47,377 bases of DNA, taken from Oxalobacteraceae bacterium (GTDB taxonomy: Bacteria > Pseudomonadota > Gammaproteobacteria > Burkholderiales > Burkholderiaceae_D). Of the stretch, positions 17,219 through 27,215 are shown in pieces; the first letter of the stretch is position 1; each line of letters opens with the position of its first letter. The notes beneath the pieces are model-generated. The model searched no databases. It was not told the origin of the DNA and saw only the letters and a list, made by a program, of their open reading frames with translations. The DNA is taken from the NCBI GenBank assembly GCA_010024875.1, contig RGFZ01000021.1, forward strand, positions 1 to 47,377. The letters are read 5' to 3'. Made by a program: the position numbers and the translations under genes.

Positions 17219-18505
17219 TCAGCCGGAGGATCTTGCCGCCATCACACCAGCAACCGTAATAAAGGATCCGAAGACCACCATTCTATCATTCTCACCGGCA
17301 CGATTCTTGGCATCGTTGAACGCCTGCTCGGGCGTAGTGAAGCAGCTTAGCGTCCGCTCTACCCCCGGCTCAGTGCTTTCCTTGAACCCTGCGGCGCGCA
17401 GGTGTTGCGCCAAAGATTCTGCGCTGGCGGCACGCGGCAGTGGCAGGTCGGTCAGGCACCAGTGATCGATACGATCTTTTAACTGAGCCATGATTCCTTG
17501 AATGTCTTTGTCGGCCATCGCACCGAATACCGCAAAGGTGTAAGGATGAAAACCCATGTTGTCGAGGTTCTGAGCGAGCGTGGCCGCTGCGTGCGGGTTG
17601 TGAGCAACATCGAGTATCACTGCCGGCCGCCCTGGTAACACTTGAAAGCGTGCAGGAAGTTCGACCATCACCAGCCCGCTTCGGACCTCTTGCGCGCCGA
17701 GTGGCAGACGGTCACGTAGTACCTCCAATGCGGCCAGCGCGGCGCTGGCATTGAGCAATTGATTTGCACCCCGCAGGCTCGGATACGCAAGCGCATTGCG
17801 ACGCAGGCTGCGGCCGCCGTAATTCCACTGCTGTCGATCCCCTGAATAATTGAAGTCGCGCCCGAACAGCCATAGATCAGCGCCTGTGGCAGTCGCATGT
17901 GCCAACAGAGAATCCGGCGGCTGAGGGTCGCTGCAGATCGCGGTGCGGCCATGCCGAAAGATACCCGCTTTCTCGACACCGATTTTTTCGCGCGTATCGC
18001 CTAGATACTCCATGTGATCCATATCGACACTGGTGACAATCGCAACATCTGCATCGATGATATTGACTGCATCAAGTCTTCCACCGAGCCCGACCTCGAG
18101 TATCACCGCGTCTAGCTCAGCACTAGCAAAAAGCTTCAGTATTGCCAGCGTGGTGAATTCGAAATACGTCAGCGATACCTCACCGCGCGCTGCCTCGACT
18201 TGCTCGAAATATGCACAAAGCATCTCATCGCTCGCCGGCTCACCATTGAGTCGCGCACGTTCATTGAAGTGCAACAGGTGCGGAGAGGTGTAGAGCCCGA
18301 CGCGATAGCTGCCCTGCAGCAGCATCGATTCCAGCATCGCGCAGGTCGAACCTTTGCCATTGGTACCGCCCACCGTGATCACCGGGCAGTCGAAGTGCAG
18401 GCCCAGCCTTTGTGCGACGCTGGCAACGCGTTCGAGGCCCATGTCGATCGCTTTCGGATGAAGCGATTCGAGACGGGCCAGCCAGTCGGTCAGGGAGAGT
18501 GGCAT
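17219..18505 (-). CDS. folC: Bifunctional dihydrofolate / folylpolyglutamate synthase
   Basis: 428 aa. Adds glutamate to dihydropteroate and tetrahydrofolates. The ATP loop ITVGGTNGKGST is near residue 44. The Mur-ligase-type middle is seen in LEVGLGGRLDAVN, TSVDMDHMEYLGDTREKIG with the carbamylated-Lys segment EKAGIF, and ILDVAHNPHAAA opens the C-terminal domain. It follows accD, separated by a gap holding an 88-bp repeat element. Intact. Confidence 0.95.
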   Translation of the reverse strand: MPLSLTDWLARLESLHPKAIDMGLERVASVAQRLGLHFDCPVITVGGTNGKGSTCAMLESMLLQGSYRVGLYTSPHLLHFNERARLNGEPASDEMLCAYFEQVEAARGEVSLTYFEFTTLAILKLFASAELDAVILEVGLGGRLDAVNIIDADVAIVTSVDMDHMEYLGDTREKIGVEKAGIFRHGRTAICSDPQPPDSLLAHATATGADLWLFGRDFNYSGDRQQWNYGGRSLRRNALAYPSLRGANQLLNASAALAALEVLRDRLPLGAQEVRSGLVMVELPARFQVLPGRPAVILDVAHNPHAAATLAQNLDNMGFHPYTFAVFGAMADKDIQGIMAQLKDRIDHWCLTDLPLPRAASAESLAQHLRAAGFKESTEPGVERTLSCFTTPEQAFNDAKNRAGENDRMVVFGSFITVAGVMAARSSG

Positions 18506-18528
18506 GGAGAGAGAATGTGCGGAAGTCG

Positions 18529-18616
18529 CTGGATTCCGGCCTGCGCCGGAATGAGGATAGAAAATAAGTCAGGCCATCACACGGTCATCCCGGCGCAGGC
18601 CGGGATCGAGTGTCTT
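18529..18616. repeat. 88-bp MITE-like inverted-repeat element, copy 1
   Basis: Two hairpin arms in opposite orientation: ctggattccggcctgcgccg at the left and cggcgcaggccgggatcgag at the right, each itself a palindromic stem, with a variable middle. The same 88-bp layout recurs at 27120-27207 with conserved arms and a diverged centre. It lies between accD and folC, about 20 bp past the accD stop. Such arms are typical of REP/BIME or MITE-like intergenic repeats in proteobacteria. Confidence 0.8.
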
Positions 18617-18636
18617 TACATTGGACGTCAAAAAAC

Positions 18637-19509
18637 TCAGGCCAGCACTTCCGGCGACTGATTCTGCAGCAGCGCAAGCAACTGTGCGATCTCTTCGCGC
18701 ATCTTGCGACGGTCGACGATCATGTCGATCGCACCCTTTTGCAAAATGAATTCGGAACGCTGGAAACCTTCAGGCAGCTTCTCGCGCACGGTGTTCTCGA
18801 TCACGCGCGGGCCCGCAAATCCGATCAGCGCCTTCGGCTCGGCAATTACCACATCACCCATGAAAGCGAACGAGGCTGACACGCCGCCCATGGTGGGGTC
18901 GGTCAGCACAGAAATGAACGGCAGCTTCTTCTCGGATAATTTGGTCAGCATAGCGGTCGTCTTGGCCATCTGCATCAGTGACAGCAGACCTTCCTGCATG
19001 CGCGCACCGCCGGTGGCAGTGATGCAAATGAATGGGACCTTTTGTTCCAGCGCTGTCTGTGCGCCGCGCGCGAAACGCTCACCAACGACCGCCCCCATGG
19101 AGCCGCCCATGAATTCAAATTCGAAACAGGCGACGACCACAGGGAGCGACATGATCGCCCCGCCCATCACGATCAGGGCATCGGTCTCGCCGGTGGCGTC
19201 AAGTGCCGACTTCAGGCGCTCGGGATATTTCTTGGAGTCCTTGAACTTCAGCGTATCGACCGGAAGTACCTCTTGTCCGATATCGTAACGGCCTTCCTGA
19301 TCCAGCAAGGCATCGATGCGGTCACGCGCGCGGATACGCATGTGATGGTCACACTTGGGGCACACCTGCTGATTGGATTCGAGGTCGGTTCGGTACAGCA
19401 CCGACTCGCAAGAGGGGCACTTGACCCACAGACCCTCGGGCACCGATCGGCGGGTGGCAGCGTCAGAGCGCTGAATGCGGGGCGGGAGAAGTTTTTCTAG
19501 CCAGCTCAT
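18637..19509 (-). CDS. accD: Acetyl-CoA carboxylase carboxyltransferase subunit beta
   Basis: 290 aa from the ATG at 19509 ([12 protein letters not shown]), preceded by a weak purine stretch. Pairs with AccA to move the carboxyl group from biotin to acetyl-CoA for fatty-acid synthesis. The N-terminal zinc ribbon CPSC...CPKC is at about residues 32-54, and the crotonase-like carboxyltransferase core shows [19 protein letters not shown] and [16 protein letters not shown]. It lies after trpA in the usual order for this group, separated by a strong hairpin. Confidence 0.97.
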   Translation of the reverse strand: MSWLEKLLPPRIQRSDAATRRSVPEGLWVKCPSCESVLYRTDLESNQQVCPKCDHHMRIRARDRIDALLDQEGRYDIGQEVLPVDTLKFKDSKKYPERLKSALDATGETDALIVMGGAIMSLPVVVACFEFEFMGGSMGAVVGERFARGAQTALEQKVPFICITATGGARMQEGLLSLMQMAKTTAMLTKLSEKKLPFISVLTDPTMGGVSASFAFMGDVVIAEPKALIGFAGPRVIENTVREKLPEGFQRSEFILQKGAIDMIVDRRKMREEIAQLLALLQNQSPEVLA

Positions 19510-19579
19510 GGGGGCTCTCTTTCGGTCGGACGGCTGGTGGCAGCGTGAGCACATATTTTAACCGCGCCGGGCGGGGCGC

Positions 19580-19612
19580 TGCTACCTTGGCAATCAAGTT
19601 GCCAAGGTAGCA
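19580..19612. repeat. Perfect 14-bp hairpin between trpA and accD
   Basis: TGCTACCTTGGCAA and TTGCCAAGGTAGCA pair perfectly around a 5-nt loop (tcaag). It starts about 20 nt after the trpA stop and has no T-run on either side, so it is not a standard terminator. An RNA-stabilising or processing hairpin, or a pause site that lowers accD expression, are possible. Confidence 0.8.
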
Positions 19613-19633
19613 ATGCTTAGTCAAGGGAGAGGC

Positions 19634-20440
19634 TCAGGCCGGCACTTCGTCAATGGCCGCGCGGATGCCGGACAGAAAATCGCTGACGGCCGCAACGGCC
19701 TTGTCCTTCGGCGTGTTCTCCAGTTCCTGAATGATGCGACTACCGATCACCACCGCATCCGATACCGAGGCCACAGCCTTCGCGGTCGCGCCGTCGCGGA
19801 TGCCGAAGCCCACGCCGATCGGCAATTTCACGTGCTCGCGAATAGCCTCCAGACGGCTGGCAACTTCTGCGGTATCAATATGCCCGGCGCCGGTCACGCC
19901 ACGCAGCGACACATAGTAGGAAAAGCCACTGCTGATCTGCGCGACTTGCTTGATGCGCTGCTCGGTGGAGGTGGGCGCGAGCAGGAAGATCAGATCCATG
20001 TCTTGCGCTTTGAGTTTCTGCGCAAACTCGGACGCTTCTTCTGGCGGGTAATCGACCACGATCGCACCATCGGCACCCGCCGCCTTGGATTCGGTCACAA
20101 AACGATCGACGCCCATGCGCTCGATGGGGTTCGCATAACCCATCAATACCACCGGTGTATGCTGATCGGTCTTGCGGAATTCGCGTACATAGCCGAGCAC
20201 GTCGTGCATGCCGACATTGAACTTCAGTGCACGCTCATTCGCACGCTGAATCACCGGGCCTTCGGCCATCGGATCTGAAAACGGCACGCCCAGCTCGAGG
20301 ATATCGGCGCCACTCTCAACCAGCGCATGCAACAGCGGTACCGTCAGCTCGGGCGCGGGATCGCCGGCCGTGATGAAGGTGATCAAGGCTTTTTTCTTTT
20401 TCGACTGCAGGTCAGCGAAAGTTTTCTGGATTCTGGACAT
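19634..20440 (-). CDS. trpA: Tryptophan synthase alpha chain
   Basis: 268 aa TIM barrel that cleaves indole-3-glycerol phosphate to indole for the beta chain. Catalytic Glu lies in [12 protein letters not shown] and the Asp in [15 protein letters not shown]. The phosphate-binding loops VGFGIRD and VVIGSRI are present. Its ATG is 12 bp after the trpB stop, so the two subunits are made from one message. Intact. Confidence 0.97.
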   Translation of the reverse strand: MSRIQKTFADLQSKKKKALITFITAGDPAPELTVPLLHALVESGADILELGVPFSDPMAEGPVIQRANERALKFNVGMHDVLGYVREFRKTDQHTPVVLMGYANPIERMGVDRFVTESKAAGADGAIVVDYPPEEASEFAQKLKAQDMDLIFLLAPTSTEQRIKQVAQISSGFSYYVSLRGVTGAGHIDTAEVASRLEAIREHVKLPIGVGFGIRDGATAKAVASVSDAVVIGSRIIQELENTPKDKAVAAVSDFLSGIRAAIDEVPA

Positions 20441-20452
20441 GATGATCTGACC

Positions 20453-21685
20453 TTAGTGTTTCGGTGCTGCGTGGTCTTTGTCGTATTCCTGAACGGTATG
20501 CATATCCTTGTCGCCGCGACCGGACAGGTTCACCAGAATGGTTTTATCTTTTGGTAGCGTCCTCGCGAGCGTCACAGCGTAGGCAATCGCATGGCTGGAC
20601 TCGAGCGCAGGAATGATGCCTTCAATGCGGCAGCAATGATGGAAAGCCTGGATGGCCTCGGCATCGGTGACGCTCACATAGGCGGCGCGATGCGAATCCT
20701 TAAGCCATGCGTGCTCGGGGCCGACGCCGGGATAATCAAGCCCGGCCGACACGGAATGCGTCTCCATGATCTGCCCATTTTCATCTTGCAGCAGATAAGT
20801 ACGATTGCCGTGTAACACGCCGGGAATACCGCCGCCCAGTGATGCCGAATGCTTGCCGGTCGAGACACCCTCGCCCGCTGCCTCGACACCGATCAGTTTG
20901 ACTTCCGGGTAGTTTATGTACGGATGGAAGATGCCCATCGCATTCGAGCCACCTCCGATACAGGCCAGCACGTAATCGGGCTGACGACCTGTCAGCTCCG
21001 GCATTTGATCGATGCACTCCTTGCCGATCACGGACTGAAAATCGCGCACCATCATCGGATACGGATGCGGGCCCGCCACGGTACCGATAATGTAGAAGGT
21101 GTTTTCAACATTCGTCACCCAGTCGCGCATCGCTTCATTCAACGCATCCTTGAGTGTCTTGGAACCGGACTCGACTGGCACCACGGTCGCACCGAGCAGC
21201 TGCATCCGGTACACGTTCTGTACTTGACGCTTCACATCTTCGCTGCCCATGTAGACCACGCACTCCAGACCAAAGCGTGCGCAAATGGTCGCGGTCGCCA
21301 CCCCATGCTGCCCAGCGCCGGTTTCTGCGATCACGCGCGGCTTGCCCATGCGCTTGGCGAGCAGTGCTTGTCCGATCACATTGTTGATTTTGTGCGCGCC
21401 CGTATGGTTGAGGTCTTCGCGCTTGAAAAAAATCTGCGCACCACCAGTCTCGGAAGACCAGCGCTTGGCATGATAGATAGGGCTAGGACGGCCCACAAAG
21501 TACTTCAGCTCGTCGTGAAATTCGCGCAGGAACTCGGGGTCATTTTGGTAGTGCTCATACGCCGCCTTGAGCTCGTCGAGTGCGTAGGTCAGTGTCTCGG
21601 AGACGAAGCTGCCACCGTAGGGGCCAAAGTGGCCAGAGGCATCGGGGAAATCATAAGCGCCCACGTGCGCGGGATGGTGATCCAT
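20453..21685 (-). CDS. trpB: Tryptophan synthase beta chain
   Basis: 410 aa PLP enzyme joining indole and serine. The Schiff-base Lys is in [14 protein letters not shown], the catalytic Glu in [13 protein letters not shown], and the phosphate-binding Gly run in [10 protein letters not shown]. The C-terminal [11 protein letters not shown] is typical. It lies 20 bp after trpF and directly before trpA; no gene is inserted between trpB and trpA. Confidence 0.98.
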   Translation of the reverse strand: MDHHPAHVGAYDFPDASGHFGPYGGSFVSETLTYALDELKAAYEHYQNDPEFLREFHDELKYFVGRPSPIYHAKRWSSETGGAQIFFKREDLNHTGAHKINNVIGQALLAKRMGKPRVIAETGAGQHGVATATICARFGLECVVYMGSEDVKRQVQNVYRMQLLGATVVPVESGSKTLKDALNEAMRDWVTNVENTFYIIGTVAGPHPYPMMVRDFQSVIGKECIDQMPELTGRQPDYVLACIGGGSNAMGIFHPYINYPEVKLIGVEAAGEGVSTGKHSASLGGGIPGVLHGNRTYLLQDENGQIMETHSVSAGLDYPGVGPEHAWLKDSHRAAYVSVTDAEAIQAFHHCCRIEGIIPALESSHAIAYAVTLARTLPKDKTILVNLSGRGDKDMHTVQEYDKDHAAPKH

Positions 21686-21705
21686 GGTGTCTTTCCTCAG
21701 AAATT

Positions 21706-22368
21706 TTATTGGCTGTCGCCAGCGCGTACGGCATTCGCGAATGCCTGCATCAGCGCCGCGTCCTTCACGCCCTTGCTGGCCTCGATGCCACTGCTGACAT
21801 CGACGGCGTGCGGGCGGATCCGGCGCACTGCGTCAGTCACATTTTGCACGTTCAAGCCACCACTTAAAACGGCCTGATGCGCGATTTCTGCGGGAATGAG
21901 AGACCAATCGAAAACCTTTCCAGTGCCACCGTAGGCATCACTCCACGTATCAAGCAGCAGCCCGGCAAACAAGGGACTGGCGCCTCGGTAGTTGAGGGTT
22001 GATTCTAGCAAATCTGTGGACTTTGTCTCTGGCCGTATCCTGAGCGCGCGCAAGAACGGGCGCCCGACAGCTTCGGCGATACCGGCGCACTGCTCTGGGG
22101 TCTCGTCGCCGTGGAATTGCAGCATTGATATCGGCGCGATCGACAGTACCTGCCTCACCTGCTCCAGATCGGCATTCACGAACAGACCGACACTGCTGAT
22201 GAAGGCGGGCAGTTCCTGAAGCAGCCGGGACGCCTGCTCGGCCGAAACATTGCGTGGCGAGGGCGGGTAGAACACGAGGCCGATCGCATCCGCACCGGCC
22301 GCGACGGCGGCGCGGATATCTTCCAGACGGGTCAGTCCGCACAGCTTGATCCTGGTTCGATGAGTCAT
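21706..22368 (-). CDS. trpF: Phosphoribosylanthranilate isomerase
   Basis: 220 aa TIM barrel for the third step of the tryptophan branch. The catalytic Cys is in [13 protein letters not shown], the substrate loops show [13 protein letters not shown] and LQFHGDE, the general acid Asp is in [19 protein letters not shown], and SGGLNVQNV binds phosphate. The start is the ATG at 22368, which overlaps the truA stop (TGATG), indicating translational coupling. Confidence 0.96.
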   Translation of the reverse strand: MTHRTRIKLCGLTRLEDIRAAVAAGADAIGLVFYPPSPRNVSAEQASRLLQELPAFISSVGLFVNADLEQVRQVLSIAPISMLQFHGDETPEQCAGIAEAVGRPFLRALRIRPETKSTDLLESTLNYRGASPLFAGLLLDTWSDAYGGTGKVFDWSLIPAEIAHQAVLSGGLNVQNVTDAVRRIRPHAVDVSSGIEASKGVKDAALMQAFANAVRAGDSQ

Positions 22369-23171
22369 CACGAAAAATCTTTAAAGAATGGCAAGTCCGT
22401 GTCCTGCGGCGGCAAGCTCCAGCGCGCATCGTAGTCGACTCTGGCAAGGTAGAGGCCGTCAGGACTGAACGTCGGCGCGGCGAGTTCTCGGTCTCGGCCG
22501 ATCAGCAACTCGGCGATCCACTCCGCCGGGCGGTTGCCATTACCGACCTGAATCAGCGAACCCACAATATTGCGCACCATGTGATGAAGAAAGGCATTCG
22601 CCTGCAAGGTGACTGCAACCAGATCGCCAGCACGCCGCACCTCGATGCGGTGCATGGTACGCACCGGCGAGCGCGCCTGGCACTCGGCCGCCCGAAAGGC
22701 CGAAAAATCATGTTCACCCAACAGTGCCTGTGCCGCAGCCTGCATGGACAGGTCATCGAGCGGTCTGAACACCCACCCCGCGCGGCGCTCCCATAGCGGC
22801 GATCTGACTGCGTGGTTGTAGATCAGGTAGTGGTAGGTTCGCGCGGTGGCAGTGAATCGCGCATGAAATCCCTCATCACCGCCCTCCACTTCAGCAGCCC
22901 AACGCACCGCCACCGAGGGTGGAAGAAAAGCATTGACTCCCCTCACCCAAGAAAAAGGTTCGCGCACCGCATCGGTATCGATGTGCACAACCTGCGCCAG
23001 CGCATGCACACCGGCATCCGTGCGTCCCGCGCAGGTCGTGGCGATGGGCTGCTGAGCAAACTCGGCCAATGCTTTTTCCAGCACATCTTGAACAGTCCGG
23101 CCATGAGGCTGAGTCTGCCAGCCCTGCCAGCCACTGCCGTCATACTGGAGGCCGAACGCGATTCGTTTCAA
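22368..23171 (-). CDS. truA: tRNA pseudouridine synthase A
   Basis: 267 aa from the TTG at 23171 (reading [19 protein letters not shown]), the usual TruA beginning. Makes pseudouridine at positions 38-40 of tRNA anticodon stems. The catalytic Asp lies in [15 protein letters not shown] and the second conserved core is in [16 protein letters not shown]. An upstream GTG would add 24 unlikely residues. It sits between fimV and trpF as in relatives, and its stop overlaps the trpF start. Confidence 0.94.
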   Translation of the reverse strand: MKRIAFGLQYDGSGWQGWQTQPHGRTVQDVLEKALAEFAQQPIATTCAGRTDAGVHALAQVVHIDTDAVREPFSWVRGVNAFLPPSVAVRWAAEVEGGDEGFHARFTATARTYHYLIYNHAVRSPLWERRAGWVFRPLDDLSMQAAAQALLGEHDFSAFRAAECQARSPVRTMHRIEVRRAGDLVAVTLQANAFLHHMVRNIVGSLIQVGNGNRPAEWIAELLIGRDRELAAPTFSPDGLYLARVDYDARWSLPPQDTDLPFFKDFS

Positions 23172-23235
23172 AGGGATACTCTGGAATGCCGGTGGGATTG
23201 GAGTCGCCGCGACCGGCCCGCACGGCCCGTGCTTC

Positions 23236-23260
23236 GCCGGCACGAAAAACGAATGCCGGC
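23236..23260. repeat. Small inverted repeat in fimV-truA gap
   Basis: GCCGGCA-11 nt-TGCCGGC, a 7-bp stem with an A-rich loop, inside the 129-bp gap between fimV and truA. No T-run follows, so I do not call it a terminator. Confidence 0.45.
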
Positions 23261-23300
23261 ACGACTGTATCGCCGCGCTATGGCAGCTTGGTTGCGAATT

Positions 23301-25727
23301 TTACGCGAGTTGCTTCAGCAGAGACTGGGCGCGGCTGGCGAGCTCGGGATGATGCGTGCCAGCGACCTCGGCAAGCAGCTCGCGCGCGGCGTCCCGGTCG
23401 CCGATTTCGTCGCAAGCGAGCGCCAGATCGATCTTGGTCTTCAACGCGACGGCATCGGTTTTTGTGTTGCTACCAGAAGGCAATGGATGCCCTGCGCCGG
23501 AAAGCTGAAATTCATCATCCGGCGTACGTTCGGGTAGACGCTGCGCCAAAGGCGTATCCACCGGCGCGAGCGACAAACCCATGCTGGAATTTTTTCGATG
23601 CTCATCCAGCAGGCCCTCCAGCTTGAGGCCTAAATCATCTACTGCGGATGACGACAGCGCCGCCTCGTCCGACCCGGGTAGCCCGAGAGGAGACTGCAAA
23701 CCGGAAGGTGCAGATACCGACGGCGTGCTTGGCGCCTGCACGGAGGAAAATGAAGAAGACAGCGGGGCCGTGCCCGACGTCGGTGCGCTCGACCCAGCTG
23801 CCATCGTGGCCGGCACGGCCGATACCGGCGGTGCGACTTTCTGCGCAGCGCCGATCACGGTCACGGATACTGGCGCTCCTCCATACAAAAGATTACCCGG
23901 ATCGAGTTGCTGCCCCATCAGAGCTGCCTGCATCCACTCCTGACCCTGACCGTGAGTCATCACGCGCATCTCGGCGGCGACGGCCCCAAATTTCTGGGTG
24001 TCCTTGCGTGCGAGATAAATCTCCAGTAGCTTGACCCGCAATGCCTGCCGCTGCGGATGATGTCTCAATGCGTCTAGCAGTATTTCCTCCGCCTGCTCAT
24101 CACGTCCGTAGGCAATGTAGACATCGGCCTCGGCAATCGCATCAACCTCATTCGCGTCGAGCTGACTGACTGAGGGAACAAAATTCGAGTGGAACACGCT
24201 ATTGCTGGTGTCGACGTTTCTGCCACCCGCCTGTCCGAACACAGACTGCGCCTCGGTTTTCGGCTCTATCTTTGCCACCGGCACTTGACGCTTTTTCAGC
24301 CGAGAGCGCAGCCAGATCATCAATAAGCCTGCGGACATCAGACCAAGCGGCCAGATCAATGCCCGTGGATCGTTGGCGATTTGGCCCAGCCATTGGCTCA
24401 GTTGAGTGAGAAATCCTTCCTCCTCGGGCACCACCTGCACTGATGGCGTCGATGGCCATGTTGGCTTTGCCGGCTTGTCGACACTAGGCTTGGGCGTTGC
24501 ATCACCAAGAGATTTCGGCGGTGCCTCCTCCGCAGCTGGCTGAGCCTCGGAGGTCGAGTGGTCAGAGCGTTGCTGAGCATCGGCCAGCATCTGATTGCGC
24601 ACTGCCAGCTGCTGCATCTGCTCGATGTTTTTCTCCAGCTCGGCAATGCGTGACTTCGCATCCGTCAGCGCTTTATCGTTGGCGATCTGCGCCAGCTCTC
24701 GGTCATTGCCTTGCTGACGATCTTCCGAATTCGACTGGGCGGTCAAAGCGGATTCCAGCCTCAACTGATCACGAGCTTTATCGGTAACGCCTGCTTGAGT
24801 CTCGTTGACTCCCACCTTGCCGCCCCGGCTGCGATTGCCCGCAAACGTCGCCTGGGAGCTGATGTCGGTCGATGCATCTGCCGGCCGCACTGCCGAGCGC
24901 GCGAGCAGATTGCGATAACGCTGATAATCGGCGGTCTGCAACGCCACTTCACGGCGGGCCTCTGCAGCAGGAATATCGGCAATCGCCTGATCGTCCGGCA
25001 CACGAAGCACGCTGCCGGTTTTCATGCGGTGGATATTTTTGCCATCAAATGCGCGAGTATTGGCTTGCAGATAAGCGAGCAGCGCCTGATCTAGGGTCGC
25101 GCCGGGAGGCAAGATCTCCCGCGCAAATTTGTTCAGCGTATCTCCGCGACGAACGACACGGATGGATGATGCCGCACTCTGCTCGATGGTCTTAGTGTTT
25201 TCCGTTTTTACGATTGTTGCAGGCGGAGCTGATTTCGGCGCTGCTGCCGTCGGTTCCGCTACCGGCGGATCGACCACAGTGGTTTGCTGCGCATCCCGGT
25301 CGGTCGCAGGCGGGTCAAATAACAGCGCATACTGCCGGATAGTACGATTGCCAGCAGCATTGACTTCAATCAACAGTATCAAAAACGGATCGCTGACGGG
25401 AAGGTCGGAGCTGACCCGTATGGAGGCGCGGTCCGCTTTTTTTTCTACGCTCAAACGCAATGAGCGCTGCAGCGCACCGAACTCCAGACCCGCATCGACA
25501 AACATGCTGGCCGGGGCCAGACGAACTGCCAGCGATTCGGATTCGGCAGCGGATACCGAAGCAATATCGATGACTGCATCCAGCTTCTGACCCAGTGCCG
25601 AGCGTACCGTCACCTCGCCCAGTGCCAGCGCATTCGCGACATGCGGTGAACCTATTGTCAGGACAGCAGTTAAAACGACCGTTCGTAGCGTCAGACGCAA
25701 TGCGGCGTAGCGCTTGAGGGAAAACAT
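23301..25727 (-). CDS. fimV: FimV-like peptidoglycan-binding polarity protein
   Basis: 808 aa from the ATG at 25727 (MFSLKRYAALRL); two earlier in-frame starts exist. An N-terminal signal region (residues 1-36) is followed by the FimV N-terminal domain (ALGEVTVRSALGQKLDAVID). A LysM-like segment lies near 190-245 (IRVVRRGDTLNKFAREILPP), then a coiled coil near 330-400 (SRIAELEKNIEQMQQLAVRN), one membrane helix near 475 (LIWPLGLMSAGLLMIWL), a Pro/Ser-rich linker and the C-terminal FimV motif (KIDLALACDEIGDRDAAREL). In other bacteria FimV organises the cell pole, type IV pili and twitching. It heads the minus-strand run before truA. Confidence 0.92.
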   Translation of the reverse strand: MFSLKRYAALRLTLRTVVLTAVLTIGSPHVANALALGEVTVRSALGQKLDAVIDIASVSAAESESLAVRLAPASMFVDAGLEFGALQRSLRLSVEKKADRASIRVSSDLPVSDPFLILLIEVNAAGNRTIRQYALLFDPPATDRDAQQTTVVDPPVAEPTAAAPKSAPPATIVKTENTKTIEQSAASSIRVVRRGDTLNKFAREILPPGATLDQALLAYLQANTRAFDGKNIHRMKTGSVLRVPDDQAIADIPAAEARREVALQTADYQRYRNLLARSAVRPADASTDISSQATFAGNRSRGGKVGVNETQAGVTDKARDQLRLESALTAQSNSEDRQQGNDRELAQIANDKALTDAKSRIAELEKNIEQMQQLAVRNQMLADAQQRSDHSTSEAQPAAEEAPPKSLGDATPKPSVDKPAKPTWPSTPSVQVVPEEEGFLTQLSQWLGQIANDPRALIWPLGLMSAGLLMIWLRSRLKKRQVPVAKIEPKTEAQSVFGQAGGRNVDTSNSVFHSNFVPSVSQLDANEVDAIAEADVYIAYGRDEQAEEILLDALRHHPQRQALRVKLLEIYLARKDTQKFGAVAAEMRVMTHGQGQEWMQAALMGQQLDPGNLLYGGAPVSVTVIGAAQKVAPPVSAVPATMAAGSSAPTSGTAPLSSSFSSVQAPSTPSVSAPSGLQSPLGLPGSDEAALSSSAVDDLGLKLEGLLDEHRKNSSMGLSLAPVDTPLAQRLPERTPDDEFQLSGAGHPLPSGSNTKTDAVALKTKIDLALACDEIGDRDAARELLAEVAGTHHPELASRAQSLLKQLA

Positions 25728-25864
25728 GATTCGTGGATTAGGGAGTGAGTGCGTAGACATGAATGCATGATGAGCGCAGAGAGACGCCTGATCAGGCATT
25801 CGAAGAAGCTGACCTTATCATCCGCAGTTAGTTGCAGCAAGCGGAAGCGCGATCTCGCGCCATG

Positions 25865-25908
25865 AAAAAACCCGCATGTTTTCTACTGAGAGAAAACTCT
25901 GCGGGTTT
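25865..25908 (-). terminator. Intrinsic terminator after asd
   Basis: Two-part stem: CCCGCA/TGCGGG outside and TTTTCT/AGAAAA inside. On the minus strand the stem is followed by a T-run (A-run at 25865-25870). It lies about 45 bp after the asd stop and separates leuCDB-asd from fimV. Confidence 0.85.
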
Positions 25909-25953
25909 AGTTGTACGCTGACAACTTGACGAGTTGATCAGCGAACCGGTGAT

Positions 25954-27090
25954 TCAGGTATCGAGAACAATGCGCAGCATACGACGTAGTGGCTCCGCAG
26001 CGCCCCACAACAGCTGATCACCGACGGTGAAGGCCGAGATATATTCCCCACCCATCTGCATCTTGCGCACACGGCCGACGGGAATCGTCAGCTTGCCTGT
26101 GGTCGCTGCAGGCGTCAGCTCATGCATCGAGGCTTCACGGGTGTTGGGCACGAATTTCACCCACGGGTTATCGTTAGCGATCATGTCATTGACCTCGTCC
26201 AGCGGAAGGTCTTTTTTCAGCTTGATGGTCAGTGCTTGAGAGTGGCAGCGCATCGCGCCGATACGCACGCACAGACCATCGATGGCAATCGCCGACTTCG
26301 CACCCGCACCGAAGCCTTCGCCGCGACCCAGGATCTTGTTGGTCTCGGCACCGCCCTTCCACTCTTCACGCGATTGACCATTACCTAGATCTTTGTCGAT
26401 CCACGGAATCAGGTTGCCGCCTAGCGGAACGCCAAATTGTTGGGTCTCGTCGGCTGTCAGTGCATGCTGCTTGGCCAACACCTTGCGGTCAATCTCCAGA
26501 ATCGCCGACGCCGGGTCATCCAGCAGTGCCTTGACTTCCGAATGAATGCTGCCGAATTGCGTCAGCAGCTCACGCATATGCTGCGCGCCCCCACCTGAGG
26601 CTGCCTGGTAAGTCATCGAGGTCATCCAGTCAACCAGATCATGCTTGAACAAACCGCCCAGCCCCATCAACATGCAGGACACGGTGCAATTGCCGCCGAT
26701 ATAGTTTTTCACGCCCTTGGACAGCGCGCTCTTGATCACATCGAGGTTGACCGGGTCGAGCACAATGATTGCATCGTCTTTCATCCGCAGCGTCGATGCG
26801 GCATCGATCCAGTAGCCATTCCAGCCGGCTGCACGTAGTTTTGGGTATATTTCAGTCGTGTAATCGCCGCCCTGGCAGGTCAGGATGATGTCGCATTTTT
26901 TCAGCGACTCGATATCATTGGCGTCTTTCAGTGTGCTCTCGTTTTTTGCCACTGCGGGCGCTTTGCCACCTGCATTCGAGGTCGAAAAAAATACTGGCTC
27001 GATATGCGCGAAATCAGTTTCTTCTTTCATGCGCTGCATCAGCACCGAGCCGACCATGCCGCGCCAACCTACCAGACCTACGAGTTTCAT
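25954..27090 (-). CDS. asd: Aspartate-semialdehyde dehydrogenase
   Basis: 378 aa from the ATG at 27090, with AAGGA upstream; a longer in-frame start lacks support. Makes aspartate semialdehyde for lysine, threonine, methionine and diaminopimelate. The N-terminal NADP loop [15 protein letters not shown] is present, the catalytic Cys lies in [17 protein letters not shown], and the substrate His/Arg region in [18 protein letters not shown]. This is the gamma/beta-proteobacterial type. It follows leuB with an 88-bp repeat element in the gap and ends at a strong terminator. Confidence 0.97.
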   Translation of the reverse strand: MKLVGLVGWRGMVGSVLMQRMKEETDFAHIEPVFFSTSNAGGKAPAVAKNESTLKDANDIESLKKCDIILTCQGGDYTTEIYPKLRAAGWNGYWIDAASTLRMKDDAIIVLDPVNLDVIKSALSKGVKNYIGGNCTVSCMLMGLGGLFKHDLVDWMTSMTYQAASGGGAQHMRELLTQFGSIHSEVKALLDDPASAILEIDRKVLAKQHALTADETQQFGVPLGGNLIPWIDKDLGNGQSREEWKGGAETNKILGRGEGFGAGAKSAIAIDGLCVRIGAMRCHSQALTIKLKKDLPLDEVNDMIANDNPWVKFVPNTREASMHELTPAATTGKLTIPVGRVRKMQMGGEYISAFTVGDQLLWGAAEPLRRMLRIVLDT

Positions 27091-27119
27091 CTTCAATTCC
27101 TTCGAGTATTCCAAAGCTA

Positions 27120-27207
27120 CTGGATCCCGGCCTGCACCGGTATGACAGTTCGATGGCCGGATAGCTTTTCCATCGTCATTCCGGCGCAGGCCGGAATCCA
27201 GTGTCTT
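27120..27207. repeat. 88-bp MITE-like inverted-repeat element, copy 2
   Basis: Same length and layout as 18529-18616: left arm ctggatcccggcctgcaccg, right arm cggcgcaggccggaatccag followed by tgtctt. The inner 30 bp differ. It lies 9 bp after the leuB stop and about 30 bp before asd, so it is transcribed within the leu-asd unit if they are co-transcribed. Confidence 0.8.
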
Positions 27208-27215
27208 CCAAAAAT

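Noticed and set aside
23172-23243. truA start at GTG 23243
   Set aside because: It adds 24 Pro-rich residues not typical of TruA; the TTG at 23171 gives the usual N-terminus and length.
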